From positions 1 through 48,683 of the forward strand of contig NZ_RAWE01000056.1 of assembly GCF_003611695.1 (NCBI RefSeq): a stretch of DNA of 48,683 bases, in the 5' to 3' direction. The translations under genes were made by a program, and so were the position numbers. This DNA comes from Corallococcus carmarthensis (GTDB taxonomy: Bacteria; Myxococcota; Myxococcia; Myxococcales; Myxococcaceae). The notes under the pieces were generated by a model. That model ran no database searches and was not told where the DNA came from. It saw nothing but the letters and a program-made list of their open reading frames with translations. Shown piece after piece: positions 7,991 to 16,543 of the stretch; within the stretch, counting starts at the first letter, position 1, and every line of letters starts with the position of its first letter.

Positions 7991-8383
7991 CTAGTTCAGC
8001 CAGCCACCGTTGTTCACCGGGGCCCGGTCACGCCGCGCCAGCCGCTCGCGCTCCAGCCGGGCCTGACGCTCGCGCTCCATGCGCGCCTGCCGCTCACGCT
8101 CCTGCCGCTCGCGCTCCAGCTTCGCCAGCCGCTCGCGCTCCTGACGCTCCCGATCCTGCCGCTCGCGCTCCAGCCGGGCCTGACGCTCACGCTCCTGACG
8201 CGCCCGCTCCTGCCGTTCCCGCTCCAGCCGCGCCTGCCGCTCGCGCTCCTGACGCTCGCGCTCCATGCGAGCCTGGTCCTGGCGGCTCACGAAGGGGGTG
8301 GCGACGTGGTAGTCCGCCGCCATCACCGGGGAGCTCGCGATGAGCGCCACAGCCACCACCATCTTCTTGAGCATCGCCTTCAT
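7991..8383 (-). CDS. Exported Glu/Arg/Gln-repeat helix protein (copy 2)
   Basis: The protein has 130 residues. Signal peptide, YHVATPFVSRQDQARM start and ribosome site are the same as in copy 1. The repeat block differs by small in-frame losses and changes, for example a RLAKLERERQ unit absent from copy 1, and the tail is RRDRAPVNNGGWLN. This is what slippage or recombination between short internal repeats would produce. The terminal WLN is kept in both copies, so the C-terminus may matter. Confidence 0.75.
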   Translation of the reverse strand: MKAMLKKMVVAVALIASSPVMAADYHVATPFVSRQDQARMERERQERERQARLERERQERARQERERQARLERERQDRERQERERLAKLERERQERERQARMERERQARLERERLARRDRAPVNNGGWLN

Positions 8384-8466
8384 GACCTGCCTCCGTGAAC
8401 CGCGTTGTGCTGCGTTCTGAACCTTCTGACGGAGGAGGCCCGGCTTGATTCATCGCTCCAAAGGCA

Positions 8467-8501
8467 CGGGGCCCCTCCCGTTTCCCTCGGAAGAGGCCCC
8501 G
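8467..8501 (-). terminator. Hairpin after the aldehyde dehydrogenase-GS-alcohol dehydrogenase operon
   Basis: CGGGGCC and GGCCCCG pair, with an inner CCTCC/GGAAG arm containing one mismatch. It starts 40 bases after the dehydrogenase stop on the minus strand. No T-run follows. Confidence 0.5.
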
Positions 8502-8540
8502 CTGAAACACTCTGAAATCAAGCCGGAGTGAAGCCGCTTC

Positions 8541-9725
8541 TCAGTACGCCTCGCGGGCCATGGCGAGCAGCTCCGCCTCGGAGACGGCGCGCGGGTTGCC
8601 CTGGTGGGACGCGTCCAGGAAGGCCTTCTGCGCGATGTGCTCCAGGTCCTTCTCCTGCACGCCCGCCTCGCGCAGCCGCGCCGGGATGCCGACGGCCGCC
8701 GCCAGCTTGCGCACGCGGTCGATGGCGTTCGCCGCGAGCACCTCTTCACGCGCGTTGGACGTGTCCCCCAGCGCCGTGGCGATGCGCGCCAGCCGCGCCG
8801 TGCTCGCCGCGCGGTTGAACTCCATCACCACGGGCAACACGATGGCGTTCGCCAGGCCGTGCGGCACGTTGGAGATGGGCGTGAGCGCGTGGGCCAGCGC
8901 GTGGCTCGCGCCCAGGCCCTTCTGGAAGGCCATGGCACCCTCCATCGCGGCCACCATCATGTCCGTGCGCGCCGCCAGGTCGCGGCCCTCCTTCACCGCC
9001 GTCACCAGCGAGCGACCCACGCGCATCACACCGTCGATGGCCACCGCGTCCGCGAGCGGATGGAAGCCGTTGGCGACGTACGCCTCGATGCAGTGGGTGA
9101 GCGCGTCCATGCCCGTGGCCGCCGTGACGGACGGGGGCAGGCCCAGCGTCAGCTCCGGGTCGATGACCGCGGCCTTGGGCAGCAGGTACGGGCTGAAGAT
9201 GACCGTCTTGCGGCCCGTGTCCGCCAGCGTCACCACGCCGGAGCGCCCCACCTCCGACCCCGTGCCCGCCGTCGTCGGAATGGCGATGAGCGGAGGCAGG
9301 TCGTCACGCACGTACTGGTCGCCGCCCTTCGCGTCGTCGTAGCGGCTGAGCGGCGGCTCGTGCGTGGTGAGCAGCTGCACCAGCTTGCCCGCGTCCAGCG
9401 CGCTGCCACCGCCCAGGGCGACGATGCCGTCCGCCTTGTGCGCGCGGTACGCCTCCAGGCCCGCGAACACGTCGCGCTCCGTGGGGTTGGGCTCCACGCG
9501 GTCGAACACCGCGCAGGCCATGCCCGCGGCCTTGAGCACGTCCGTGACGCGCGTGGCGAGGCCCGCCTTCACCACGCCCGCGTCCGTCACCAGCAGCGGA
9601 CGCTTCATGTTCAACCGCGCCGCGTGCGCGGGCAGCTTCTGCAGCGCGCCCGCGCCAAACACGATGCGCGTGGGCCAGGACATCTCCGTGACGCGCGGCT
9701 CCGAGGGAATGTCGAAAGGTTTCAT
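8541..9725 (-). CDS. Iron-type (group III) alcohol dehydrogenase
   Basis: The protein has 394 residues, the normal length for the family. The N-terminal half has the NAD-binding GGGSALDAGK loop and PTTAGTGSEV. The C-terminal helical half carries the metal site: MDALTHCIEAY with the Asp, and the HALAHALTPISN and VPHGLANA histidines. Members oxidise alcohols or reduce aldehydes with NAD(P) and Fe2+ or Zn2+. It is the last gene of a three-gene operon, 13 bases after the glutamine-synthetase-like gene and downstream of an aldehyde dehydrogenase. A hydroxy-to-aldehyde step on a gamma-glutamylated amino alcohol would fit this setting. The exact substrate is inferred, the family is certain. Confidence 0.92.
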   Translation of the reverse strand: MKPFDIPSEPRVTEMSWPTRIVFGAGALQKLPAHAARLNMKRPLLVTDAGVVKAGLATRVTDVLKAAGMACAVFDRVEPNPTERDVFAGLEAYRAHKADGIVALGGGSALDAGKLVQLLTTHEPPLSRYDDAKGGDQYVRDDLPPLIAIPTTAGTGSEVGRSGVVTLADTGRKTVIFSPYLLPKAAVIDPELTLGLPPSVTAATGMDALTHCIEAYVANGFHPLADAVAIDGVMRVGRSLVTAVKEGRDLAARTDMMVAAMEGAMAFQKGLGASHALAHALTPISNVPHGLANAIVLPVVMEFNRAASTARLARIATALGDTSNAREEVLAANAIDRVRKLAAAVGIPARLREAGVQEKDLEHIAQKAFLDASHQGNPRAVSEAELLAMAREAY

Positions 9726-9738
9726 GGACGGTGCTCCT

Positions 9739-11202
9739 TCAGATGAGTTCCAGGTAGCGCTCCAGCTCCCAGGAGGTGACCGCCCGCTCGTACTGGCGCA
9801 CCTCCCATTCGCGGGTGCGCACGAAATGGTCGACGAAGCCCTCGCCCAGGATTTCGCGGGCGCGCTCGCTGTTCTTCAGCAGTGCCACCGCGTCCTTCAG
9901 GTTGCGGGGCAGCGGCTTCGTGTTCTTCGCCTCGTAGGCGTTGGACAGCACGGGCGCGGGCGGCTCGATTTCGTTCTCGATGCCCCACAGGCCCGCGGCC
10001 AGGCTCACCGCCATGCCGATGTACGCGTTCATGTCCGCGCCCAGCTGGCGGTACTCGATGCGCATGGACTTGCCGCTGTCGCCGATGACGCGGATGGCGC
10101 AGGTGCGGTTCTCCAGGCCCCACGTCGCGGTGGTGGGCGCCCAGGTGTTCTCCACGCTGCGCTTGTAGCTGTTGATGGTGGGCCAGTAGAGCGCCGTCAG
10201 CTCCGGCATCAGCGCCACCTGCCCGCCGATGTAGTGCCGCATCAACTGGCTCATCCCGTGCTTCTCCGACGGGTCGTGGAAGAGGTTGTCCTCGCCCTTC
10301 AGGTTCCACAGCGACTGGTGCACGTGGCCGGAGCAGCCCGGCAGCTTCGGGTCCACCTTCGCCATGAAGCACGCGGACACGCCGTGCTTCGCGCAGATCT
10401 CCTTCACCACCGTCTTGAACAGCGCCGCGCGGTCCGCCGCCAGCTCCAGCGTGTCGTAGCGGATGGCGGCCTCGAAGACGCCCGGGCCCGTCTCCGTGTG
10501 GAAGCCCTCGATGTTGAGCCCGTACGCGTTGCAGCCGTCGATGAGCGCGTGCACCAGCGGCGCGTTCATGGACGTGCGCAGCCACGAGTAGCCGAACATG
10601 CCCGGCGTCAGCGGCGTGAGGTTCTTGAAGCCCTTCTCATGCAGGCTCTGCGGGCCCTCCTTGAAGAGGAAGAACTCGTACTCGGCGCCGAACTTGGGCA
10701 GGAAGCCCAGCTTGCGCGCGCGCTGGCCCATCTTCTGGAGCAGCTGGCGGGGGCTCGCCTCGAAGGGCGTGCCGTCCGGGTTCACGAAGTCCAACAGGAA
10801 CGCCGCGGTGTCCGGCTCCCACGGGATGATGCGCGCGGTGGACAGGTCCACCTTCGCGGGCGTGTCCGGGTAGCCCGTGTGCCAGCCCGTCACCTGGGTG
10901 TTGTCCAGCAGCTCGTCGCCCAGGTCCCAGCCGAAGACGACGTCGCAGAAGCCCATGTTGCTCTTCGCGGCGCTCCAGAACTTCTCCAGCGAGATGTACT
11001 TGCCGCGCCAGACGCCATCCACGTCGATGGCGCCCACCTTCACCTTGCGCACGCCCTTCTCGTCCATCCACCGGCGCAGGGAGTCCATCTCCCCCTGCTG
11101 GCCGGGCACCGCGCGCGGCGTGCCCTCGCTGCGCTCCTTCGCGCGAGCCCGGCGGGCCATCGCTGGATGGGTGAGCACCTTGGCCTTGGGACGCGACGCC
11201 AT
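9739..11202 (-). CDS. Glutamine-synthetase-like gamma-glutamyl amide ligase
   Basis: The protein has 487 residues. The glutamine synthetase fold is shown by GAEYEFFLF (metal Glu), ETGPGVFEAAI, the SGHVHQSLW ATP-site histidine segment, NSYKR and ENRTCAIRV. The catalytic core is complete. The downstream adenylation-loop Tyr of classical GlnA is not evident, and the gene sits among dehydrogenases, so a PuuA- or GlnA4-type enzyme that joins glutamate to an amine is more likely than ammonia assimilation. Start: the ATG at 11202 has AGGAAGG five bases upstream; the ATG at 11226 has none. The first 35 residues are basic and unlike the family. It lies 69 bases after the aldehyde dehydrogenase gene. 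Confidence 0.87.
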   Translation of the reverse strand: MASRPKAKVLTHPAMARRARAKERSEGTPRAVPGQQGEMDSLRRWMDEKGVRKVKVGAIDVDGVWRGKYISLEKFWSAAKSNMGFCDVVFGWDLGDELLDNTQVTGWHTGYPDTPAKVDLSTARIIPWEPDTAAFLLDFVNPDGTPFEASPRQLLQKMGQRARKLGFLPKFGAEYEFFLFKEGPQSLHEKGFKNLTPLTPGMFGYSWLRTSMNAPLVHALIDGCNAYGLNIEGFHTETGPGVFEAAIRYDTLELAADRAALFKTVVKEICAKHGVSACFMAKVDPKLPGCSGHVHQSLWNLKGEDNLFHDPSEKHGMSQLMRHYIGGQVALMPELTALYWPTINSYKRSVENTWAPTTATWGLENRTCAIRVIGDSGKSMRIEYRQLGADMNAYIGMAVSLAAGLWGIENEIEPPAPVLSNAYEAKNTKPLPRNLKDAVALLKNSERAREILGEGFVDHFVRTREWEVRQYERAVTSWELERYLELI

Positions 11203-11271
11203 CGGGACCTTCCTTTTCTTCGTCATGCGGCAGTGAAGCAGTGGAATGGAAAGCAGAGCGTGCGCGGCGGC

Positions 11272-12759
11272 TCAGGGGGACGGCAGCTTCGTCCACACGG
11301 CCTTCGTCTGGAGGTAGCCGTCCAGCGCGTGGTGGCCCAGGTCCTTGCCCCAGCCGGATTCCTTGTAGCCACCGAAGGGCGCCGCGTCGTCGAACTCGTT
11401 GAAGCAGTTGATCCACACCACGCCGCTCTTCACCTGCTTCGCCAGCGCGTGCGCCTTCGCGACGTCGCCCGTCCAGATGGACGCGGCCAGGCCGTACTGC
11501 GTGCTGTTCGCCATCGCGATGGCCTCCGCGTCGTCGCGGAAGCGCAGGCAGCTGAGCACCGGCCCGAAGATCTCCTCCTGGGCGATCTTCATGTCCGGCT
11601 TCACGTCGCCGAAGATGGTGGGCTTCACGAAGCAGCCCTTCGCCTTGAAGCCCTCCGTGTCGCGGCCACCGCCCGCGAGCAGCTTCGCGCCCTGCTGCTT
11701 GCCGCTCTCGATGTAGCCCAGCACCACGTCCATCTGCTTCTGGCTCACCAGCGCGCCCATCTCCGTGGACGCGTCCAGCGGGTCGCCCACCTTCAGCGTG
11801 CGCGCCTTCTCCGCCAGCTTCGCGACGAACGCCTCGTAGGCGGCCTCGTGCACCAGCACGCGGCTGCCCGCGTTGCACGTCTCACCCTTGTTGCCGAAGA
11901 TGCCCCAGAAGCACGCCTCCACCGCGCGGTCGAAGTCCGCGTCCGGGAAGATGATCTGCGGGCTCTTGCCGCCCAGCTCCAGCGTCAGCTTCTTCAGGTT
12001 GCTCGCGGCGGACGCCTGCAACAGGCGGCGCGCGGTGCGGCCGGAGCCGGTGAAGGAAATCTTGTCCACGTCCGGGTGCCGCGCGATGGCCTCGCCCGCG
12101 GGGTCGCCCAGGCCGGTGACGACATTGATGACGCCGGGCGGGAAGCCCGCCTCCATCGCCAGCGCGCCCAGCTTCAGCGCGGTGAGCGGCGTGTACTCGG
12201 ACGGCTTCACCACCACCGTGCAGCCGGAGGCCAGCGCGGGCCCCAGCTTCCAGCCCAGCATGCACGTGGGGTAGTTCCACGGCACGATGGCGCCCACCAC
12301 GCCCACCGGCTCCTTGAGCGCGTAGGTGTGGAAGGGGCCGTCCACGGGCAGCACCTCGCCCACGATGGTGCTGGCCATGTCCGCGAAGTTCGCGAGCGTC
12401 GCGGCGCCCGGTGCCACGTCGCCCCGGATGGCGTCCTTGAAGGTCTTGCCGTTGTTCAGCGACTCGACGAGCGCGAACTCCTCGCGGCGCTCGTAGAGCA
12501 GGTCCGCCAGCTTGCGGATGAGCTTGCCGCGCTCACGGCCGGTCATCTTCCCCCACGGCCCGGATTCGAAGGCACGGCGCGCGGCCTTCACCGCGCGGTC
12601 CACGTCCGCGGCGGTGCCCGCGGGCACGTCCGCGATCTTCTGGCCGGTGGCGGGATTCACCACCGCGAAGGTGCCGCCTTCAATGGGGTCCACGTGCTGC
12701 CCGTCGATGAACAGCTTGAGCACAGGGAGCTTGGGAGTGAGCGAACGAGCGTCGGTCAT
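11272..12759 (-). CDS. NAD(P)-dependent aldehyde dehydrogenase
   Basis: The protein has 495 residues, typical for the superfamily. Landmarks are PWNYP (Asn162), the FTGSG nucleotide loop at about 236, ELGGKSP with general base Glu261, and the catalytic Cys295 in KGETCNAGSR. The overall pattern is that of betaine-aldehyde/PuuC-type enzymes that oxidise aminoaldehydes to acids. It is the first gene of the minus-strand operon with the GS-like ligase and iron alcohol dehydrogenase. The start MTDARS at 12759 is chosen because the 37 residues before it in the open frame are unlike any enzyme and would overlap the divergent gene's upstream region. Confidence 0.92.
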   Translation of the reverse strand: MTDARSLTPKLPVLKLFIDGQHVDPIEGGTFAVVNPATGQKIADVPAGTAADVDRAVKAARRAFESGPWGKMTGRERGKLIRKLADLLYERREEFALVESLNNGKTFKDAIRGDVAPGAATLANFADMASTIVGEVLPVDGPFHTYALKEPVGVVGAIVPWNYPTCMLGWKLGPALASGCTVVVKPSEYTPLTALKLGALAMEAGFPPGVINVVTGLGDPAGEAIARHPDVDKISFTGSGRTARRLLQASAASNLKKLTLELGGKSPQIIFPDADFDRAVEACFWGIFGNKGETCNAGSRVLVHEAAYEAFVAKLAEKARTLKVGDPLDASTEMGALVSQKQMDVVLGYIESGKQQGAKLLAGGGRDTEGFKAKGCFVKPTIFGDVKPDMKIAQEEIFGPVLSCLRFRDDAEAIAMANSTQYGLAASIWTGDVAKAHALAKQVKSGVVWINCFNEFDDAAPFGGYKESGWGKDLGHHALDGYLQTKAVWTKLPSP

Positions 12760-12868
12760 GGCGAAGCCTCGGGTGAGCACGGCGCGCGAGCGGCCTGGAA
12801 GTGGCGGGCACCGGACACGGACGGCAGGACACGGTAGGAATGGGGGCATGACGCGGCAAGCTGCCCCC

Positions 12869-13606
12869 ATGAAGAACGTCCTCCTGCTGAAAGCCGGTGA
12901 CGCGGCGACGTCCGTCCAGCTCTCCGTGGGCGACTACGAGCGGTGGTTTCTGCAAACCATCGGACTGTCGGGTCAGCGCTTCGACATCCTTGCCGTGCAC
13001 AAAGGCGCACCCCTGCCGAAGGACGCGAAGGGCTACGACGCGGTGATGATGACGGGCTCGCCCCTGTCGGTGACGCAGCGCGAGCCGTGGATGGAGAAGG
13101 CCGGCGCCTTCATGGTGGAGGCGGGCGAGCAGGGCATCCCCGTGCTCGGCGTGTGCTTTGGCCAACAGCTGCTCGCTGAAGCCTACGGCGGCAAGGTGGC
13201 GCGCAACCCCAACGGCCGCGAGACGGGCACCGTGGAGGTGACGCTCTCACCCGAGGGCCGCGCGGATCCGCTGTTCACCGGCCTGCCGGAGCGCTTCGCC
13301 GCGCAGGCGACGCACGAGGACATCGTCTCCCACCTGCCGCGAGGCGCCACGGTGCTCGCGGGCAACGCCAATACCGCGAACCAGGCGCTCGCGTTCCGCC
13401 CCAATGTGCGCGGCGTTCAGTTCCACCCGGAGATGCCCACGGACGCCATGCGCGCGGTCATCCTCGCCCGCGAGGACACGCTGGAGTCGCTCGCGCGTGA
13501 GAAGGGCGTCCCCGAGGGCGAGTACGTCCCCCGGCTCCTGTCCGGCATCACCCCGACGCCTTTCGCGCACCGGGTGCTGATGAACTTCCTCGAACATTTC
13601 ACCTGA
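12869..13606 (+). CDS. Class I glutamine amidotransferase-like hydrolase
   Basis: The protein has 245 residues. The catalytic triad is present: Cys96 in GVCFGQQL, His186 and Glu188 in VQFHPEMP. It stands alone, with no synthetase domain, as do the YfeJ/GuaA-like amidotransferases and the gamma-glutamyl hydrolases that release a product from a gamma-glutamyl intermediate. It is divergent from the aldehyde dehydrogenase operon across 109 bases, so shared regulation is likely. The start may instead be the ATG at 12848, which adds MTRQAAP and has AGGA upstream. A hydrolase step that frees glutamate from a gamma-glutamyl acid is inferred from context. Confidence 0.87.
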   Translation: MKNVLLLKAGDAATSVQLSVGDYERWFLQTIGLSGQRFDILAVHKGAPLPKDAKGYDAVMMTGSPLSVTQREPWMEKAGAFMVEAGEQGIPVLGVCFGQQLLAEAYGGKVARNPNGRETGTVEVTLSPEGRADPLFTGLPERFAAQATHEDIVSHLPRGATVLAGNANTANQALAFRPNVRGVQFHPEMPTDAMRAVILAREDTLESLAREKGVPEGEYVPRLLSGITPTPFAHRVLMNFLEHFT

Positions 13607-13755
13607 CCGGACCTTCCGGATTCGCGCCGGCGTCCGCGTGAAAGCGGACAGACAGCGCGCGCTGATCCGGGCCGGACGGTGGCGTGCTCCCTAGCTTTGC
13701 CCCGTGTTCCAGTGGCGGCGGTCCATGCACCGCCCAGGAGGGGCGAGGGCTGGGG

Positions 13756-14586
13756 ATGAATCCGTTCGTGATGCAGTACCGGAAGCTGAAGTGCCACCTG
13801 AAGTACCTGGCCAGCTACGTGGATCTGGATCCACGCGGCAACCAGGTCGTGCGCCGCACGGACTTCAAGCACTGCCAGAAGCCGGTGCTCCTGCTGCACG
13901 GCTTCTTCAGCACGCGCCGCGTCCTGGAGGTGCTGGAGCACCGCCTGCGCCGCGAGGGCTACTGCGTCTGGTCCATCCACCTGGGCGGCACGATGGACCG
14001 CTTCAACACGCACCGCATCGACGAGCTGGCGCAGAAGGTGCGCGGCAAGGTGGACCGGCTCTACGAGCGTCACCCGGGCATGGGGCCGCTCACCATCATC
14101 GGCCACTCCAAGGGCGGCCTCATCGGCACGTACTACGTGAAGCGCCTGGGCGGTGACACGCGCGTCAGGAGCCTCATCACGCTGGGCACGCCGCACCGGG
14201 GCACGCGCATGGCCTACCTGGGCTGCGCGACGCTGGGCTGGTTCAGCCGCAGCATGTGGCAGCTCACGCCGACGTCGCGCTTCATCAAGGACCTGAGCGT
14301 GGGCGCCTTCCCGCGCCACGTGCGGCTCACGTCCATCTACTCGCGCGACGACGTCATCGCGCGCTATCCCTCGTCCGTGCTGGACGTGGACGGCCAGCCC
14401 AACCTCTTCAACGTGGAGCTGTCCGGAGAGGTGCCCCACGGCGAGCTGCTCACGCGCCGGGCCGTGTGGGAGGTCATCCAGCGCGAGCTCGCCCTGGGCT
14501 ATGCTGACAGCGCGGTGCCCGCGTCCGTCGCGGAGCTTCCGCCCCCTCCCCTTCCGGTGGCCCTGCCCGCCGCCGCCAGCCCCTGA
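13756..14586 (+). CDS. Alpha/beta-hydrolase, lipase/esterase of the triacylglycerol lipase type
   Basis: The protein has 276 residues. LLLHGFFST supplies the oxyanion HG, and GHSKGG (Ser118) is the nucleophile elbow, followed by LITLGTPHRGT, a segment typical of true lipases and PGAP1-like hydrolases. The probable acid and base are in IYSRDDVIARYPS and EVPHGEL. There is no signal peptide, so it is predicted to be cytoplasmic or membrane-associated. The start at 13756 is chosen because it begins the conserved region; an open frame extends to 13684. A short hypothetical gene follows after 3 bases, probably in the same transcript. Confidence 0.87.
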   Translation: MNPFVMQYRKLKCHLKYLASYVDLDPRGNQVVRRTDFKHCQKPVLLLHGFFSTRRVLEVLEHRLRREGYCVWSIHLGGTMDRFNTHRIDELAQKVRGKVDRLYERHPGMGPLTIIGHSKGGLIGTYYVKRLGGDTRVRSLITLGTPHRGTRMAYLGCATLGWFSRSMWQLTPTSRFIKDLSVGAFPRHVRLTSIYSRDDVIARYPSSVLDVDGQPNLFNVELSGEVPHGELLTRRAVWEVIQRELALGYADSAVPASVAELPPPPLPVALPAAASP

Positions 14587-14589
14587 CAC

Positions 14590-15051
14590 ATGCCCTCGCG
14601 CTGGGACCACCTCTTCGACCTCAAGCCCGTCGCCCTCGTGGACCACCTGCTGGATGAGGTGGCGCGGCTGCTCGCCAAGGACCTGGAGTCCTGGCCCCCG
14701 CCCGTCCAGGACCTGGACCCGGCCACCCTGGGCGAGTTCGCCCCGCTGTTCCAGGAGGCCACCCGGCGCCCCGACCCGGCCGTCTACACGGAGGCCCTGC
14801 GGCTGGCGAAGTGGGACCTGGCGCGCGAGTTCGACGCCTTCGACGAATACGTCCGCAACAAGCGCTACCTGGAGCGGGGGCTCGTCGCCGAGGACCGCGT
14901 CCCCCTGCTCTTCCTCACCCGCTGGCTCACCGAACAGATGCTGGGCCTGGGAGAGGCCACCCAGGGCCGCATCAAGCGCCCCCTGATGCGCCAGTGCCTG
15001 GACCGGCTGGAGGCCCAACTGGCCGACCGGACCCGGCTGCCACAGGCCTGA
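14590..15051 (+). CDS. Hypothetical cytoplasmic helical protein (153 aa)
   Basis: It starts 3 bases after the lipase stop, so the two are probably cotranslated. The protein is acidic and almost wholly helical, without signal peptide, membrane segment or cysteine-metal site apart from one Cys near the C-terminus. The conserved-looking parts are WDHLFDLKPVALVDHLLDE and the central AKWDLAREFDAFDEYVRNKRYL. I do not recognise the family. Close linkage suggests a partner or regulator of the lipase. Confidence 0.65.
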   Translation: MPSRWDHLFDLKPVALVDHLLDEVARLLAKDLESWPPPVQDLDPATLGEFAPLFQEATRRPDPAVYTEALRLAKWDLAREFDAFDEYVRNKRYLERGLVAEDRVPLLFLTRWLTEQMLGLGEATQGRIKRPLMRQCLDRLEAQLADRTRLPQA

Positions 15052-15193
15052 AGCCCGGACGTGCCCCGGGCCGGCTGGCTGCCCCTGCCCCGGGAGGTGT
15101 TCTGGACCCTTGGGGGGCATAGGAGCCGGGCCCGCCGGAAGCTTTCTGCCGGGAGCTTGTCAGGAGGGAGCCTGCTGCCCTAAGCCCGAGTCC

Positions 15194-16411
15194 ATGTCGC
15201 AGCCCGTGGAAGCCACCGCCCCCGACGAACGCCGCAAGCGCCTGCTCCTCCTCGCGGGGTTGTGGGTGGCCATCGCGGTGACGCTCTTCGCCCTGCGCTC
15301 GGTGGTGATGCCCTTCGCGGGCGCCGCGCTCATCGCGTACCTGGTGCAGCCGCTGGTGAAGCGCATCACGCGGCTGAAGGTGGCCGGCCGCTACGTCCCG
15401 CGCTGGGTGGCCATCCTGCTCATCTACGCGGGGTTCTTCCTCGCGGTGTACCTCTTCTTCGTCGCGCTGGTGCCGCAGCTCTACCGCGAGGTGGTGCGCA
15501 TCAGCCGTGAGATGGCCGGCTTCGCCAGCGCGCTCACGCCGGAGCACGTGCAGACGCTCGCGCAGCGCGCGGAGACGTGGCTCAATGTGTACGGCATCCC
15601 CGTGGCCCTGTCGGACCGGGCCATGGAGGGCGCGGCGGGCTCCACGGGCGGCTTCAGCCTGGCGCTGGACCTGGAGCAGATGCTCACCGACGCGGTGGCG
15701 CGCGCGACGTCGCTCGCGAGGGAGAACCTGGCGGACATCGTCAACGTGTCGCGCCGCATCGTCACGGAGGTGCTGGCTGGCGTCTTCATGCTGTTCTTCA
15801 TCCTGATGGTCGCCGCGTTCTTCTCCATCGACGCGCAGGCCATCCGCCGCTACTTCGGCACGCTCGTCCCCGCGGAGTTCCTGCCCGACGCGAAGACGCT
15901 GGTGGCGCGCATCGACAAGTCGCTGTCCGGCGTGGTGCGCGGCCAGTTCACCATCTGCCTGGTGAACGGCGGCCTCACGCTGGTGGGCCTGCTCCTGTTC
16001 GGCGTGAAGTTCGCCTTCCTGCTGGCCACCATCGCCACGCTCTTCAGCCTCATCCCCATCTTCGGCACCATCATCAGCTCGGTGCCCATCGTGCTCATCG
16101 CGATGGCGGACGGGTTCCAGAAGGGCGTGGCGCTCCTGCTGTGGATCATCGGCATCCACGCGCTGGAGGCGTACTTCCTCAACCCGAAGATCATGGGCGA
16201 GGCCGCGCGCATCCACCCCGTGGTGGTGGCCTTCTCGCTCATCGCGGGCGAGAAGCTCTTCGGCCTCTGGGGCGCCCTGTTCGCGGTGCCGGTGGCCTCC
16301 ATCGCGGTGGCCTGCTTCGACTACGCGCGCCTCAAGGCGCAGCCTCCCCCGCTGGTCACCGCCGCCCCCCAGCAGGCGGTCGCCTCCACGGACGCGGCCC
16401 CCGCGGCCTGA
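15194..16411 (+). CDS. AI-2E/PerM-family membrane permease
   Basis: The protein has 405 residues with about eight hydrophobic segments. Two lie near the N-terminus (LLLLAGLWVAIAVTLF and the next), then comes a long soluble region (about 90-210), then a block of five or six segments. The family signature is in the second half: FSLIPIFGTIISSVPIVLIA and the closing EKLFGLWGALFAVPVASI. Family members are exporters or Na+/H+ antiporters; the autoinducer-2 link holds for few of them. The ATG at 15194 is used; the frame is open to 15110 but those residues look non-coding. It stands alone. Confidence 0.88.
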   Translation: MSQPVEATAPDERRKRLLLLAGLWVAIAVTLFALRSVVMPFAGAALIAYLVQPLVKRITRLKVAGRYVPRWVAILLIYAGFFLAVYLFFVALVPQLYREVVRISREMAGFASALTPEHVQTLAQRAETWLNVYGIPVALSDRAMEGAAGSTGGFSLALDLEQMLTDAVARATSLARENLADIVNVSRRIVTEVLAGVFMLFFILMVAAFFSIDAQAIRRYFGTLVPAEFLPDAKTLVARIDKSLSGVVRGQFTICLVNGGLTLVGLLLFGVKFAFLLATIATLFSLIPIFGTIISSVPIVLIAMADGFQKGVALLLWIIGIHALEAYFLNPKIMGEAARIHPVVVAFSLIAGEKLFGLWGALFAVPVASIAVACFDYARLKAQPPPLVTAAPQQAVASTDAAPAA

Positions 16412-16447
16412 GCCCCCTGCCGGGCCGTCCAGGAGCCGAAGCGTCCA

Positions 16448-16473
16448 CCGGTTGAAACCGGAGGCTGCCTCCC
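16448..16473 (+). terminator. Paired hairpins between the permease and the sensor kinase
   Basis: CCGGTTGAAACCGG is a 6-bp perfect inverted repeat with a two-base loop, directly overlapped by GGAGGCTGCCTCC. Only one of the two stems can form fully at once. This is terminator-like, without a T-run. Confidence 0.3.
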
Positions 16474-16543
16474 ACTTTCCCCCCTGGCCATCCCGGGGGT
16501 GAGTGGCTAATTCCACGCACTCCTCCGCATCTGAGGACGTGTG

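Larger units (their letters stand above)
7333..8561. repeat. Tandem segmental duplication, copy 2
   Basis: This copy merges on its right into the intact alcohol dehydrogenase gene, so it probably keeps the ancestral right border. Its left border follows the dehydrogenase stub of copy 1 after about 90 unmatched bases. Confidence 0.9.

Noticed and set aside
9364-12837. A 1157-codon open frame on the plus strand
   Set aside because: It is antisense to the dehydrogenase, GS-like and aldehyde dehydrogenase genes, which have complete catalytic motifs. Its translation is His/Arg/Gln/Val-rich with no domain, a usual mirror product in high-GC DNA.
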